Source of the DNA: CATQHS01 sp965203375
GTDB lineage: Bacteria > Actinomycetota > Acidimicrobiia > Acidimicrobiales > Aldehydirespiratoraceae
DNA length: 64,000 bases
NCBI GenBank assembly: GCA_965203375.1
Contig: OZ241886.1
Coordinates: forward strand, 1-64,000
Reading direction: 5' to 3'
Shown: positions 18,061-26,626 of the stretch, one piece after another
Layout: each line of letters opens with the position of its first letter
How positions within the stretch are numbered: position 1 is the first letter of the stretch
Position numbers and translations under genes: made by a program
The notes under the pieces: generated by a model
Told to the model about the DNA's origin: nothing
Seen by the model: only the letters and a program-made list of their open reading frames with translations
Database searches by the model: none

Positions 18061-18678
18061 TTAGTCGGTCAGGCTGCTTGCCAGAGCTGCTTCATCTTGT
18101 TCTCTCCAGACACAGCCGTAGCGCTTCCAGTGCCCGTCGCGGTCGAGTCGCCGCACGGTCGTGAGAGGCCGGCCGGTCTTGGAGTTGGACTCTGAATATG
18201 GGACCGCCCACACCACGTCTATGGCACCCCGATCCAACGCCGGCATTTCGTCCGGCGTGATCAGTTCGCTCATGGCCGCTGCGGCTGGACCGTGCCTGAG
18301 CGGTTGGTCGATGGGCAGCCAGATGAACAGATGCGCCTCATCAGCCGGCCGGTCCTCGGCGGACTTGGCTCGCCCCAGCTTCTCGCGGTTGTCGGCCCGG
18401 CCTTCTACGTGCCGGGTGACCGCTTCCGGGATGCCGCTGGCGCCGACGAACCCCGAGAACGAGGTCAACCCGATGCGTATCTCCGCCTCGTCGCCATCAG
18501 AAGGCCACGCCCAGGCTTTGGTGATCCCGAGGCTGCGCAGCTCTTCGGTCAGCACCGCCCCTGGCCCGGTGCTGGTGATCGGGTGGTGTCGGCTTATCTG
18601 CTCAATCTCCCCTAACACGCCTTTGGCTTCGGCTTCCTCGAGGATGGCCGGCAAACGCTTCGCCAGATGGTCAGACAA
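18061..18678 (-). CDS. Hypothetical protein (205 aa)
   Basis: Soluble, mixed alpha/beta composition; no motif that I recognise. Distinct stretches are EEIQISRHHPITSTG-like near residue 25, EAHLFIWLPIDQPLR near residue 113 and IDVVWAVPYSESNSK near residue 152. Codon use is host-like. It stands alone between a gene fragment and the HicAB operon, on the same strand as HicAB. Confidence 0.6.
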   Translation of the reverse strand: MSDHLAKRLPAILEEAEAKGVLGEIEQISRHHPITSTGPGAVLTEELRSLGITKAWAWPSDGDEAEIRIGLTSFSGFVGASGIPEAVTRHVEGRADNREKLGRAKSAEDRPADEAHLFIWLPIDQPLRHGPAAAAMSELITPDEMPALDRGAIDVVWAVPYSESNSKTGRPLTTVRRLDRDGHWKRYGCVWREQDEAALASSLTD

Positions 18679-18842
18679 CCGTTCATCCCAGCAAAGAGAG
18701 GACTAGGCCAGTCCTACTGCACAGTGTCATTTGACATGGACCAAGAGTAGCAAGGCAAATCAAGTATCTGCACGATGTGGTAGGACTGACAGTTGCGAGT
18801 GATAATGCGGAGCGTCCCCTGAGTTTAGTAGTTGCATCACTG

Positions 18843-19067
18843 CTAAGCGTTGAACCACTCTTCTCTAGAAATGCCCGAGTCATTCAAGATCAATCGCAGG
18901 AGACCGACTCCGATATCTTTATGTTGATGAGGATTAGGTATCTGTGCTTTACGTTTGCCTTTCCTCATGAATTGATGATTCTTGCCAGAATATGGACCAT
19001 CCCATCCTAGGTGGCGGAACCGAGAGATGAGTTCGGTTCTACCAACTGGTGCTAGTCTTTGACTCAT
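18843..19067 (-). CDS. hicA: HicA-type mRNA interferase toxin
   Basis: 74 aa double-stranded-RNA-binding-fold toxin. It shows the family pattern: LISRFRHLGW, the catalytic His in GKNHQFMRKG and IPNPHQHKDIGVGLLRLILN. Its ATG overlaps the hicB stop by 4 bp. Antitoxin first and toxin second is the less common order but known for this family. Confidence 0.85.
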   Translation of the reverse strand: MSQRLAPVGRTELISRFRHLGWDGPYSGKNHQFMRKGKRKAQIPNPHQHKDIGVGLLRLILNDSGISREEWFNA

Positions 19068-19555
19068 TTATCTAGGACGAGATGCACACCTTCCATGCTT
19101 GGAATGTCATCGTCTCCGTCTTCCAACTTGATGTTCGCCCAGTCAATCAGCGCTGTCCTTAGCTCTGCTAGTGCTTCATCTTCCGACTGGCCGAAACCCC
19201 ATGCGCCCTTGATGTCTACGACTCTAGCGACCAAGCCGTTTGGATCTTCGATCTCACGAACTATAGCATGTGATACCGCTATACTCGCCCATCGTTCAAC
19301 CAAGCACTGTAGGGCATCTCCGTAGGAATACGGCTCCAACTCGGATAGGAGCGACTGGTTATGCTCTGGCCCTATATCTGACGAATCCAGTCTGTCGGCA
19401 TGTGTTGGCTTGGACATGCGTCGAGGCCGCGCTTCGGTGCTGATCTTTTTAGTCAGAAGGCCGTCCAAAGCGTTGGAGAGCACTTCTTGGGTAAGTTCTG
19501 GCTCAACTCGCTCATCCTGGATTTCGATAGTCCGATAGACTGTCGGTACCGCCAT
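19064..19555 (-). CDS. hicB: HicB-type antitoxin with N-terminal extension
   Basis: 163 aa. The C-terminal half (GLVARVVDIKGAWGFGQSED, EALAELRTALIDWANIKLED) is a HicB domain. The N-terminal 70 residues (with KKISTEARPRRMSKPTH) are unusual for HicB and may serve another role. Its start overlaps the stop of the 84-aa gene by one to four bases, making a three-gene operon with hicA. Confidence 0.8.
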   Translation of the reverse strand: MAVPTVYRTIEIQDERVEPELTQEVLSNALDGLLTKKISTEARPRRMSKPTHADRLDSSDIGPEHNQSLLSELEPYSYGDALQCLVERWASIAVSHAIVREIEDPNGLVARVVDIKGAWGFGQSEDEALAELRTALIDWANIKLEDGDDDIPSMEGVHLVLDK

Positions 19556-19809
19556 CAGTTTTCTCCTTCTATCATTGCCGAAACAGACATGACATTGGTT
19601 GATTCAACTATGTAAGCTGGCTGTCCTTTTTCGTCAAATACGCCCTCTACTCTAGTTATCATTGTGACCACCGGCTTCAGGCGTATTACAGTTCCATCAT
19701 CAAGAAGATAGTCGTTCCAATGTTCTCCGTGGCTGCGAAACCCTACCTCAGTAGCGTCGGCTACTTGGCCATCAGGCCCTTGGATATGTCGCTTACGCTC
19801 CATGTTCAT
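19555..19809 (-). CDS. Small protein at the head of the hicBA operon
   Basis: 84 aa of unknown function. It contains GEHWNDYLLDDGTVIRLKPV, a short beta-rich fold, and a C-terminal strand PAYIVESTNVMSVSA. GGAGG precedes the ATG. Head position and overlap suggest that it is co-regulated with HicB and HicA. Confidence 0.7.
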   Translation of the reverse strand: MNMERKRHIQGPDGQVADATEVGFRSHGEHWNDYLLDDGTVIRLKPVVTMITRVEGVFDEKGQPAYIVESTNVMSVSAMIEGEN

Positions 19810-19821
19810 TCCTCCCGATGC

Positions 19822-20322
19822 TCACTGATGAGCTAACCTACCGAAATAAAAACTTAACCGAGCGTACAGTCCAGATTGCTCCCGCGCAACCTGGTGCCCT
19901 GCCTCTCTCGGCGTCGTCCGATTGCCTCTCGCTCTTGAAAGCCGCGGGCGGCCATCCACCGCCATGACTGCCGCAGCCGCGGCCCAGGGCCCGTGATCGT
20001 TAGGTTCCGTGCTGTCTGGGGTTTGTAGTTCATCGGCTTGCATGGGTTGCCCTCCTCGCCATCGGCTGCCCGCTCTAAGAGCGCTGGCGCAGTCTGCCCG
20101 CTTCCGCCGGGCGAGCGGCGCCAACCGGACCGGCGGCGCGGAACCCGAAGGCCCGGCGAGAGGTTGAACGGTCTCAGACAGACCGGCCACCGCGCCATCA
20201 TCCCACAATCTGCGCCGTCGCGTGCAGCCGGGGCCGCCGCTTCGGCTCCCGCGTCTGGCCGAGCCGTTCGGAGCGCGACCGGACACCGCCCCTGAGCTGT
20301 GATTCTGCGGGCCGGGGCGTCA
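19822..20322. other. High-GC stretch without a recognisable gene
   Basis: About 500 bp of GC-rich DNA with open frames on several strands only because stop codons are rare. I see no conserved motif, start signal or repeat shared with the rest of the island. Confidence 0.4.
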
Positions 20323-20436
20323 ATGACCGATCCCCAGCTCGCGCGCGATCTCAGCGACCGGCCTGCGAGTCTCCCGGACGATCCGCACAGCGCTCGCCTT
20401 GAACTCCGGGTCGTGCTTGCGTCGTATCTCAGACAT
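20323..20436 (-). pseudogene. N-terminal remnant of an IS3/IS911-type OrfA
   Basis: The minus strand codes MSEIRRKHDPEFKASAVRIV followed by RETRRPVAEIARELGI, the opening helix-turn-helix of IS3-family OrfA proteins. The frame then stops making sense; the rest of OrfA and all of OrfB are missing. Confidence 0.75.
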
Positions 20437-20479
20437 GGCTCCCCTCTTAGACGAAGCCTCCAAGATCCGGGAGGATGCT

Positions 20480-20600
20480 CAGTGTGCATTGGCGGGGCTT
20501 TCTTGTAGAGGAGTCGCACGGAGGGAGCAGGCGAGCGGATCTGCGGGCTGGGGCGCGGCACGAGGGTGGCGGTCTGTGTAGGTGCCGGCGAGGGCCGGAG
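20480..20600. repeat. Partial copy of the 117-bp hairpin element plus start of its tail
   Basis: GTGCATTGGCGGGGCTTTCTTG (the 3' arm) is followed by the CGCACGGAGGGAGCAGGCGAG tail seen after the other copies. The 5' two-thirds are missing. Confidence 0.65.
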
Positions 20601-20707
20601 GTGTCGGGCGGAGGCCGTTCAGGCGGGTGGGCTGGAAGGGCCGGTGTGGCGTGACGGGCCGGGCCGGGCACCGCCGAGCCGCGCTTGCCGCCGCCCGGGC
20701 CCCGCGG

Positions 20708-20728
20708 GGCTGCTTCAAGGGAGCAGCC
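20708..20728. promoter_or_regulatory. Hairpin in front of MNT/NYN chimera
   Basis: GGCTGCTTCAAGGGAGCAGCC folds on itself. The same hairpin occurs at 28486-28506 (perfect 9-bp arms) and 30835-30855, each time 34-37 bp before the GTG of an MNT-type leader, with GGTAGAGTCGG between them as a possible -10 box. Confidence 0.5.
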
Positions 20729-20762
20729 CCCGGCAGGAGGGCCGCCGGTAGAGTCGGCTTTG

Positions 20763-21239
20763 GTGGCAGCGACGCTCACTGAGCCTGGGCCCGGGGCGAA
20801 GCTGCGCAGGCTCGTGCAAGCGTGGGTCTACAGAGGCATGCCCAGTTCGTCGAAGGACCCAGTTGGCTACAGAGCCGCGCGCCGACAAGTGAGCCGATGG
20901 CAAGACATGTCCAGTGAAGATGGGCCCCAACTGGAAATCTGCACACGGCCTCTTGACTACCGCACTGGCCGCCCGCGCGAGAAAGGGATCGATGTGCAGA
21001 TCGCCTTGGACCTCGCGTTTGGCGCAGTCGACGACGACTGCGACGTTGTGGTGCTGTTCTCGGGTGACTCTGACCTCCTGCCAGCGTTGGAGCGGGCCGC
21101 TTCGGCCGGCGTTGTCTGCGAGACAGCCGCATGGGCAGCCGGAGGGCGTCGACTGCCGACGAAGCCCTACATCACCTGGGAACACCGCCTTCATCGTCAC
21201 GACTACGACCAAGACCACGATTCCTTCGACTACAGGTAG
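20763..21239 (+). CDS. Chimeric ORF: MNT leader fused in frame to a 5'-truncated NYN protein
   Basis: From the GTG at 20763 the first 10 codons (VAATLTEPGPG) match the leader of the MNT genes at 28541 and 30890. From about 20791 the sequence is nearly identical to codons 56-202 of the NYN gene at 28986, in the same frame. The NYN metal site DDDCDVVVLFSGDSDLLPAL is kept, but the first aspartate strand (AVFIDYQNA) is missing, so the nuclease is probably inactive. The stop lies inside the adjoining hairpin element. Confidence 0.6.
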   Translation: MAATLTEPGPGAKLRRLVQAWVYRGMPSSSKDPVGYRAARRQVSRWQDMSSEDGPQLEICTRPLDYRTGRPREKGIDVQIALDLAFGAVDDDCDVVVLFSGDSDLLPALERAASAGVVCETAAWAAGGRRLPTKPYITWEHRLHRHDYDQDHDSFDYR

Positions 21240-21338
21240 GGGTTGCGCGCCGCCGCTCGGGCTGTTGCGGTTGCCGCCAATCCTCCCCGCCGTCCACCAC
21301 CGCCCGTCGGTGATGCACTGGCGGGGCTTCTCTTGCAG
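21222..21338. repeat. 117-bp hairpin element, copy A
   Basis: The consensus runs from CCTTCGRCTRCCGGTAGGGG, through TTGCGCGCCGCCGCTCGGGC, to a long stem: CCCCGCC-gtc-CACCACCG, loop, CGGTGRTG-cact-GGCGGGG, then CTTCTCTTG. It looks like a rho-independent terminator read on the + strand. Here and at copy F the element supplies the stop codon of the NYN frame. Confidence 0.8.
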
Positions 21339-21355
21339 ACGGCTGAGCCCACGGT

Positions 21356-21790
21356 TCCTTCGATCGCCGGTAGGGGTTGCGCGCCGCTGTTTGGGCTGTC
21401 GGAGTTGTCGTCGATCCTGCCCGCTGTCTGCCGTCGCCCGTTGGTGGTGCGTGGGCGGGGCTTTCTCGCAGGCGGGTCGCACGAAGCAGGCGAGCGGATC
21501 GGCGGGCTGGGGCGCAGCGCAAGGGCGGCGGTGCGTGTGGGTGTCGGCGCGGACCGGGGGCGGCGGCCTCGACGGCCTGTCGGGTCCTTGGCCGTCACGG
21601 GCTGAACGGCGACAGCTCCGGCGAAGCCGCGCCGGCGGCCGTCTTGGACCGCCGGCGGGTTGGCGGCTGCGGCGGTGGTGTCGGCTGAAACCGCAGTCCG
21701 GGCCGGGTCCGCTCCGCCGGGGGGCGGAGGCCGGGCGGGCCGCGGCAGTGCCCCGCAGCGTGGCGGGCTCGGGGCGGCCACGGGGGTTGT
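21356..21790. repeat. Hairpin element copy B with long tail
   Basis: The 117-bp element (21356-21471) is followed by a GC-rich tail of about 320 bp (GAAGCAGGCGAGCGGATC ... CGGCGACAGCTCCGGCG ... GGCCGGGTCCGCTCCGCC). The same element-plus-tail arrangement occurs at 24321, 26753, 27974 and 30036. The tail has no convincing reading frame. Confidence 0.75.
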
Positions 21791-21819
21791 GATCGGGGAT
21801 CTGGCAACAGCGTGGCAAG

Positions 21820-22025
21820 ATTGACCGGCGCGATGGACGGCGCGGCGGGAATCCCGGCGCACGGGCCGAGCCCAGATGACGGTTCTGAGCCGAACGCTGC
21901 CGGGCTGCGCGTGCGGTCGCCCGCGTCGGAGGCCGCGCTGCCAGCACGGCCGAATGCGCAGAACATCGAGATTGCCCGGCGTCGAGCCAACAGCGCCCGC
22001 CGCGGAAGCGGCGGTTCTGCGGCAC
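21820..22025. repeat. About 200-bp repeat, shared with 26340-26545
   Basis: GCGCGATGGACGGCGCGGCG starts a block that recurs at 26340-26545, diverged, with matching landmarks GCGCACGGGCCGAG, GGGCTGCGCGTGCGGTCGC and TTGCCCGCCGTCGA. No product is evident. Confidence 0.6.
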
Positions 22026-22059
22026 CAGTCTGAGCCCCGTCATGAGAGGGTGGCGCACT

Positions 22060-22080
22060 CCACGCCGAGAGACGGCGTGG
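22060..22080. terminator. Strong stem-loop
   Basis: CCACGCCG-AGAGA-CGGCGTGG is a perfect 8-bp stem with a 5-base loop, just upstream of the promoter of the 72-aa gene. It separates that gene from the repeats before it. Confidence 0.45.
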
Positions 22081-22098
22081 GTCCTATTGGCCGCGCGT

Positions 22099-22128
22099 TT
22101 GACTTGCACGCCTCGTGCCCACTACGCT
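22099..22128 (+). promoter_or_regulatory. Candidate sigma-70 promoter
   Basis: TTGACT, an 18-base spacer, then TACGCT, with the ATG of the 72-aa gene 8 bases further on. This would give a leaderless transcript. Confidence 0.4.
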
Positions 22129-22136
22129 TACTAGCT

Positions 22137-22355
22137 ATGGATCGTCCTGATGAAGCGCTCTCAGCCGAAGATCGGTACGTGCTGGAGATGCTCGACGAAG
22201 CACGCGAGCAGTATGAGACCTACTTGTCAATCAAGGCAGCGGCCGACATGTCGATTCTTCGAGAGTTGGCAGAACGGGCGAAACAGGAGCCTACCAAATC
22301 GGATATTGACTTCAAGCCACAGCCTCTGACAATCACATTCGACTCATCCGGGTGA
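22137..22355 (+). CDS. Small hypothetical protein preceding a Clp-fold protease
   Basis: 72 aa, acidic and helical at the start (EDRYVLEMLDEAREQYETYL), ending PLTITFDSSG. No known motif. Its stop abuts the truncated protease frame, which is in another register, so it is either a separate upstream gene or the detached N-terminus of that protease. Confidence 0.5.
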   Translation: MDRPDEALSAEDRYVLEMLDEAREQYETYLSIKAAADMSILRELAERAKQEPTKSDIDFKPQPLTITFDSSG

Positions 22356-23040
22356 ACAGCTCATCTCGTCGGACCTGACACTTATTGTACACACCCCAGG
22401 TGGCATCACCAACGCAGCCGGAACTATCGTATCGTACTTGCGTGAAAAGTTCAACTACATAGAAGTTATCATTCCCACCTATGCGATGTCGGCTGGCACA
22501 ATGATCAGTCTCGCAGCGGACTTGATCATCATGGGTCGCCAGAGTCAGTTAGGGCCTATTGACCCTCAAATGGCGATCGACGCTCGTTCAGTATCAGCGC
22601 AAGCAGTAGTAGATCAGTTCGAGAAAGCGAAGAAGGAGATACTTGCAGATCCTGCAACAGCGGTTGTGTGGGCACCGATATTACCGTCCATGGGACCTTC
22701 GCTGCTCGTTGAAGCGCTAAACGCCCTGTCCCACTCCGAATCAATGGTACAAGAGTGGCTTGAACAATATATGTTCAAGGGAGACTCTCAAGCTGCTCAT
22801 AAAGCTGCCCAATCAGCGCAGCATTTTAATGATGCCCAGACACACAGGTCTCACGGGAGGCGAATCGACCGATACGAAGCTCGAAATCAGGGGCTCAAAA
22901 TAATGGATCTTGAGAGTTCGCAGGATCTGCAGGAAACCGTTTTGACTACTTACCACATTATGACCTTAATTTTTGAACAAACACCTGCAACCAAAATGAT
23001 TCAAACCTCTGCAGGAACGGCATGGGTCAAAAGTGTCTAA
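22354..23040 (+). pseudogene. Clp-fold serine protease (SDH/SppA-like), 5' truncated
   Basis: The frame carries LIVHTPGGITNAAGTIVSYL, the serine nucleophile in AMSAGTMISLAADLIIMG and the SQLGPIDPQ loop, the hallmarks of the membrane-associated Clp-fold (PF01972-like) proteases. The N-terminal transmembrane part and the first strands are missing, and no ATG or GTG start is available (a TTG at 22438 lies inside the fold). The 3' end carries its own helical tail ending GTAWVKSV. A small CCCTTT-AAAGGG hairpin follows the stop. Confidence 0.65.
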
Positions 23041-23089
23041 CCCTTTTCTGAAAGGGCTGGAGTGAACCAGCTCAAATCAATCTGAGTAA

Positions 23090-24181
23090 CTAGTGGTGTG
23101 TCTCCATTTTGGTGAGGGTGGCTTTGCCTCGTTTGACTTTGGCGATGATGTCGTCGGCGGGTTTGGTCCAGGCGAGGGGTTTGGGGTTGTGGTTCCAGTT
23201 CTGGGCCCAGGTGTCGATGGTCTCGGTCAGCTCGGCGACGGAGCTGAAGCTGTTGTCGGTGAGGGCTTTGCGGGTGAGCACGGAGAACCAGGCTTCGATG
23301 AGGTTGAGCCACGACGCCGAGGTGGGGGTGAAGTGCAGGTGCCAGCGTCGGCGCCTGGGGTGGGCGAGCCAGGTGCGCACGGGCTCGGATTTGTGGGCTG
23401 AGAGGTTGTCGAGCACGATGTGGATATCGAGATGGCGCGGGGTGTGCAGGTCGATCCATTTGAAGAAGGCCAGCACGTCTCGGCCGGTGTGGCGTTTGCG
23501 GGTCTGGTGCAGGACCTCTCCGGTGGCGACGTTGAGCGCGGCGAACAGGTCGGTGGTGCCACAGCGCTTGTAGTCGTGAGTCATGGTCCGGGCCCGGCCC
23601 GGGCGCATCGGCAGCGACGGCTGGGTCCGGTCGATGGCCTGGCACTGGGTTTTCTCGTCGAAGCTGAACACCGCGGCCCGCTCGGGCGGGTCCGCGTACA
23701 GGCCCACCACGTCGACCAGCTTGGCCTCGAAATCGGGGTCGGTCGACAGCTTGAACGTCTCGGCCCGCCACGGCCGCAGGCCCCGCGACCTCCAGATGCG
23801 CGCCACGGTGTCCTTGCCCACCCCGTGGCGGGCGCCCAGCGACCGCGTCGACCACGCCGCCGAGCCGTCCTCGGGCACGCTGTGCAAGGTGTCGTCCACG
23901 ATCGCCTCCACCGTCGCCGCGGGGATCTGGGGCTTGCGGCCCCGGCCCGGCGCCACAACCCCCACACCCGACACCCCCGACTCCGCGAACCGGTTGCGCC
24001 AGCGCCGCACCGTGTCCTCATGCGAGCCCAGCGCCCTGGCCGTCGCCCGCACCGAAGCCCCGCCGGCCAAAGCCAACAGGGCCTTGGCCGTCACCACCCG
24101 CCGATGAGGCTCAACCCCCGACTTGGCAAGACGCTCCAGCGCCTCCCGATCCCCAGCCGACATCTCCAGAATCTGTGTCAT
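23090..24181 (-). CDS. IS630 family transposase
   Basis: 363 aa. An N-terminal helix-turn-helix (GASVRATARALGSHEDTVRR) and a second winged helix are followed by the DDE catalytic core: FSFDEKTQ near residue 193, IVLDNLSAHK near residue 282 and NLIEAWFSVL near residue 322. All three acidic residues are present and the frame is intact, so it may be active. The stop codon TAG lies inside the terminal inverted repeat. Confidence 0.93.
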   Translation of the reverse strand: MTQILEMSAGDREALERLAKSGVEPHRRVVTAKALLALAGGASVRATARALGSHEDTVRRWRNRFAESGVSGVGVVAPGRGRKPQIPAATVEAIVDDTLHSVPEDGSAAWSTRSLGARHGVGKDTVARIWRSRGLRPWRAETFKLSTDPDFEAKLVDVVGLYADPPERAAVFSFDEKTQCQAIDRTQPSLPMRPGRARTMTHDYKRCGTTDLFAALNVATGEVLHQTRKRHTGRDVLAFFKWIDLHTPRHLDIHIVLDNLSAHKSEPVRTWLAHPRRRRWHLHFTPTSASWLNLIEAWFSVLTRKALTDNSFSSVAELTETIDTWAQNWNHNPKPLAWTKPADDIIAKVKRGKATLTKMETHH

Positions 24182-24226
24182 GCCACCACACTACACCACC
24201 ACATCATTTCAGCGACGGACCACTAG
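23090..24226. mobile_element. IS630-family insertion sequence
   Basis: The ends are CTAGTGGT (23090-23097) and its inverse ACCACTAG (24219-24226), each containing the TA target typical of IS630/Tc1 elements. One transposase gene fills the element. Its right flank is a decayed MNT gene (24228 on), so the IS sits inside or beside an MNT copy. Confidence 0.85.
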
Positions 24227-24227
24227 G

Positions 24228-24312
24228 CTCTACTGGGGCCGCAGGCAGGAGTCGGCTCGGCTGGGCGAGCGGGCAGCGGGCTGGCCGGCCGATGTGGTGG
24301 TCACCGATCAGT
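24228..24312 (+). pseudogene. C-terminal half of an MNT-type nucleotidyltransferase
   Basis: The frame reads WGRRQESARLGERAAGWPAD then VVVTDQSER, matching the region after the catalytic strand in minimal nucleotidyltransferases and similar to 28745-28830. Its 5' part was cut off by the IS630 insertion. It runs directly into hairpin copy C. Confidence 0.55.
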
Positions 24313-24320
24313 CCGAACGA

Positions 24321-24745
24321 GTTCCTTCGGCTGCCGGTAGGGGTTGCGCGCCGCTGTTTGGGCTGTTGGGGTTGTCGTCGGTGCTGGCCGCTGTCTGCTG
24401 TCGCCTGTCGGTGGTGCGCTGGCGGGGCTTTCTCCCAGGCGGGTGGCGCGAAGCGGGCGGGCGGGTCTGGGGGCTGGGGGCGCGGCGCGAGGCGGCGGTG
24501 CGTGTGGGTGTCGGCGCGGACCGGGGGCGGCGGCCTCGGCGAGCGGCCGGGTCCTCGGCCGTCGCGGGCTGAGCGGCGACGGCTCCGGCGGAGCCGCGCT
24601 GCCCGCCGTCTCGGGCCGCCGGCGGGTTGGCGGTTGCGAGCAGTGGTGTCGGCTGAACCACAGCTCGGGCCGGGTCCGCTCCGCCGGGGACGGAGGCCGG
24701 GCGGGTCGCGGCAGTGCTCCGCCGCGTGGCGGGCTCGGGCTGGCC
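24321..24745. repeat. Hairpin element copy C with long tail
   Basis: Element at 24321-24439, tail to about 24745. This copy has GGGCTGTTGGGGTTGTCGTC in the upstream part, like copy H, and its stem is less perfect than in copies A, F and G. Confidence 0.75.
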
Positions 24746-24887
24746 ACGGGAGTCCAGCACGGGGGCACCGGCGTTGTCTGCGGTGAGAAGAACAACTCAC
24801 TCACCGAAGAGGACACGCCGACAGCCCCGCCCGATTCCGCCCGCTGCTCGGTTCGGTGACACTTCCCGCAGAGCCGTCCCAGAGTCC

Positions 24888-24970
24888 CCTCTATCTGCTT
24901 GCCCTCCTATCTGCTTGCCCTGAAACTGATGTTGATGAGGCCCATCGACCGTGCTGGATTTGCCGCGGCG
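24888..24970 (+). pseudogene. Fragment of the DUF6036/AbiEii-like nucleotidyltransferase
   Basis: YLLALKLMLMRPIDRAGF matches YLLAMKLMSMRPIDRADL of the gene at 16105 in both protein and DNA. Only this helix remains; both flanks are unrelated. Confidence 0.7.
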
Positions 24971-24996
24971 GGACGCTGCCGGTTCGTGCGTTCGTT

Positions 24997-25419
24997 TCAC
25001 TTCGGCATAGTCCACTCTTTTAGCCCGTCCCTGTTGAGCCGGTACGCAACGGGACCGGTCGTTGAAGTGCTCATGTCAACTATATCATCTAAATTGTTAA
25101 GTATAAGCTTCGAAAGTTCGATGGTGTTCAGAGTTCCTCTTGCTGTTATAAAAATGGCCCTGACTTTTGCCTCCCTAAACCTTCGACGTTCTTCTGGTTT
25201 CTTTCTAATTCTCTTGTCATGAGTTATAAAAAGCCAATTCTTGCCATCCGCCCCAATAATATCAAAAATATCGGTGTCTTCAATACCAAAAGGTATATCC
25301 GGAAGATCAGGGTGACCGACGTAATAGACGGTCAACATACCCTGACATGTTGCCAGTTCTCGTGCTATGTGGATGAGATTCTCATCGACGAATAGTACGC
25401 CAACCTTCCTGCTATGCAA
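24997..25419 (-). CDS. PIN-like toxin (DUF5615-type)
   Basis: 140 aa, TTG start overlapping the upstream gene by 8 bp. VLFVDENLIHIARELA holds the first metal aspartate, LFITHDKRIRKKPEE the second, as in PIN-like RNases of VapC/DUF5615 type. Low GC and codon use mark it as acquired. It is paired with a DUF433-type antitoxin, the usual partner. Confidence 0.75.
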   Translation of the reverse strand: MHSRKVGVLFVDENLIHIARELATCQGMLTVYYVGHPDLPDIPFGIEDTDIFDIIGADGKNWLFITHDKRIRKKPEERRRFREAKVRAIFITARGTLNTIELSKLILNNLDDIVDMSTSTTGPVAYRLNRDGLKEWTMPK

Positions 25420-26095
25420 TTTGAGAGCACCGTACCGCTTCTTCGACGGTATCTATACTAATCTTCCAAGTATCGGCAACATCCTCCGGGCTCATGCCAG
25501 ACACGATGGCCTCTGTGATGGTGTCTACACGCAGGCGGCGGCCGCTAACAGTCGGTTCACCTGATGAATACTTAGGATCGAGAACGATATTTTTTGACAG
25601 TTGAAACCTTTGCACAACGCTCTGATAATCGCTGTCCTTGCTGTAATCAGCCGCTGATTGAAATCGCATCACCTCTAACGAAGGCAAAATTATTTGGCCA
25701 CTACGAATCACGAACCTCAAGGCAGGATCAAGGTTAGTTTTTCGCTGGATCTCCATAACTAATTCACGGTTCTCGGCACCTAAGAAAGGTTGAGCCATGG
25801 CTAACGGATAATTGGCTCTGTACTCCTGCCTAAGCGCCATAATAGCTGGCCTCATCCTAAAGACTGTTACACCCTGTCGTCGGTATTCTGAGATGAGACG
25901 CGCTTCCACGAACTCACCCCATGTGACCATTTGAGAATCTGTTGGAGATTCCCTCACCAACGGGTCGTGCTGCTTGCCATTTCTAGCGTATCCATTAATC
26001 CATCTACGAGATGTTCCAGCGGATAAGCCTAAAAGGCGATCTGCCTGACTCATAGTATAAAGATCTCGATCCAATAAGTTGATAATTTCAGTCAT
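25412..26095 (-). CDS. Antitoxin with MerR-like helix-turn-helix and DUF433 domain
   Basis: 227 aa. Residues 10-60 form a MerR-like DNA-binding segment (YTMSQADRLLGLSAGTSRRW). Residues 165-225 form a DUF433 domain (SGEPTVSGRRLRVDTITEAI followed by VSGMSPEDVADTW). It should bind the PIN-like protein encoded next and repress the pair's own promoter. AGGTAG lies before the ATG. AT-rich like its partner. Confidence 0.78.
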   Translation of the reverse strand: MTEIINLLDRDLYTMSQADRLLGLSAGTSRRWINGYARNGKQHDPLVRESPTDSQMVTWGEFVEARLISEYRRQGVTVFRMRPAIMALRQEYRANYPLAMAQPFLGAENRELVMEIQRKTNLDPALRFVIRSGQIILPSLEVMRFQSAADYSKDSDYQSVVQRFQLSKNIVLDPKYSSGEPTVSGRRLRVDTITEAIVSGMSPEDVADTWKISIDTVEEAVRCSQIA

Positions 26096-26339
26096 CTCAT
26101 TCTACCTCCAGTCATCTTGCAGTTATTATCCCGCCACATAGAGCTGATAGCTTATTATACTACTCCCAATCAGCGAAGTCAACAACCCCCTACGGCTTGC
26201 GCCTAAAGCCCGACTGCGTCTGCTGGGGCCGCCGCCCCCGGTGAAGGCATCGCGGCTTCGGCTGACGGCTCTGAGCCGACGCCGCCGACTGCCGCGGTTG
26301 CGCCAATCTGAGCAACCCTGTAGCGCCGCCCTCTGCCGC

Positions 26340-26545
26340 TCTCTGGCTGGCGCAATGGATGGCGCGGCAGGAATCTCGGCGCACGGGCCGAGTTCAGATG
26401 ACGGTCTGAGTCGAGCGGCACCGGGCTGCGCGTGCGGTCGCTCGCGTCGAGGCCCGAGCCGCTGGCACGGCCGAAGGCGCAGACATTGAGGTTGCCCGCC
26501 GTCGAGATGACAGCGCCCGGCCGCAGAAGCGGCAGCTCCGGCCCG
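26340..26545. repeat. Second copy of the 200-bp repeat at 21820
   Basis: The same landmarks as the first copy, in the same orientation, beginning GCGCAATGGATGGCGCGGCA. It lies 70 bp before a NYN remnant. Confidence 0.6.
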
Positions 26546-26626
26546 GACCGTCGGGCCTCGGGTCGGCGCCCTAGGCGGCCGCATCACCGAGATCAGCATT
26601 GCCAATCCCGCGGGGGGCGGGCGGTG

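Noticed and set aside
20715..22109. 464-aa minus-strand frame in the repeat island
   Set aside because: Runs antisense through the NYN chimera and hairpin units; no start signal or domain.
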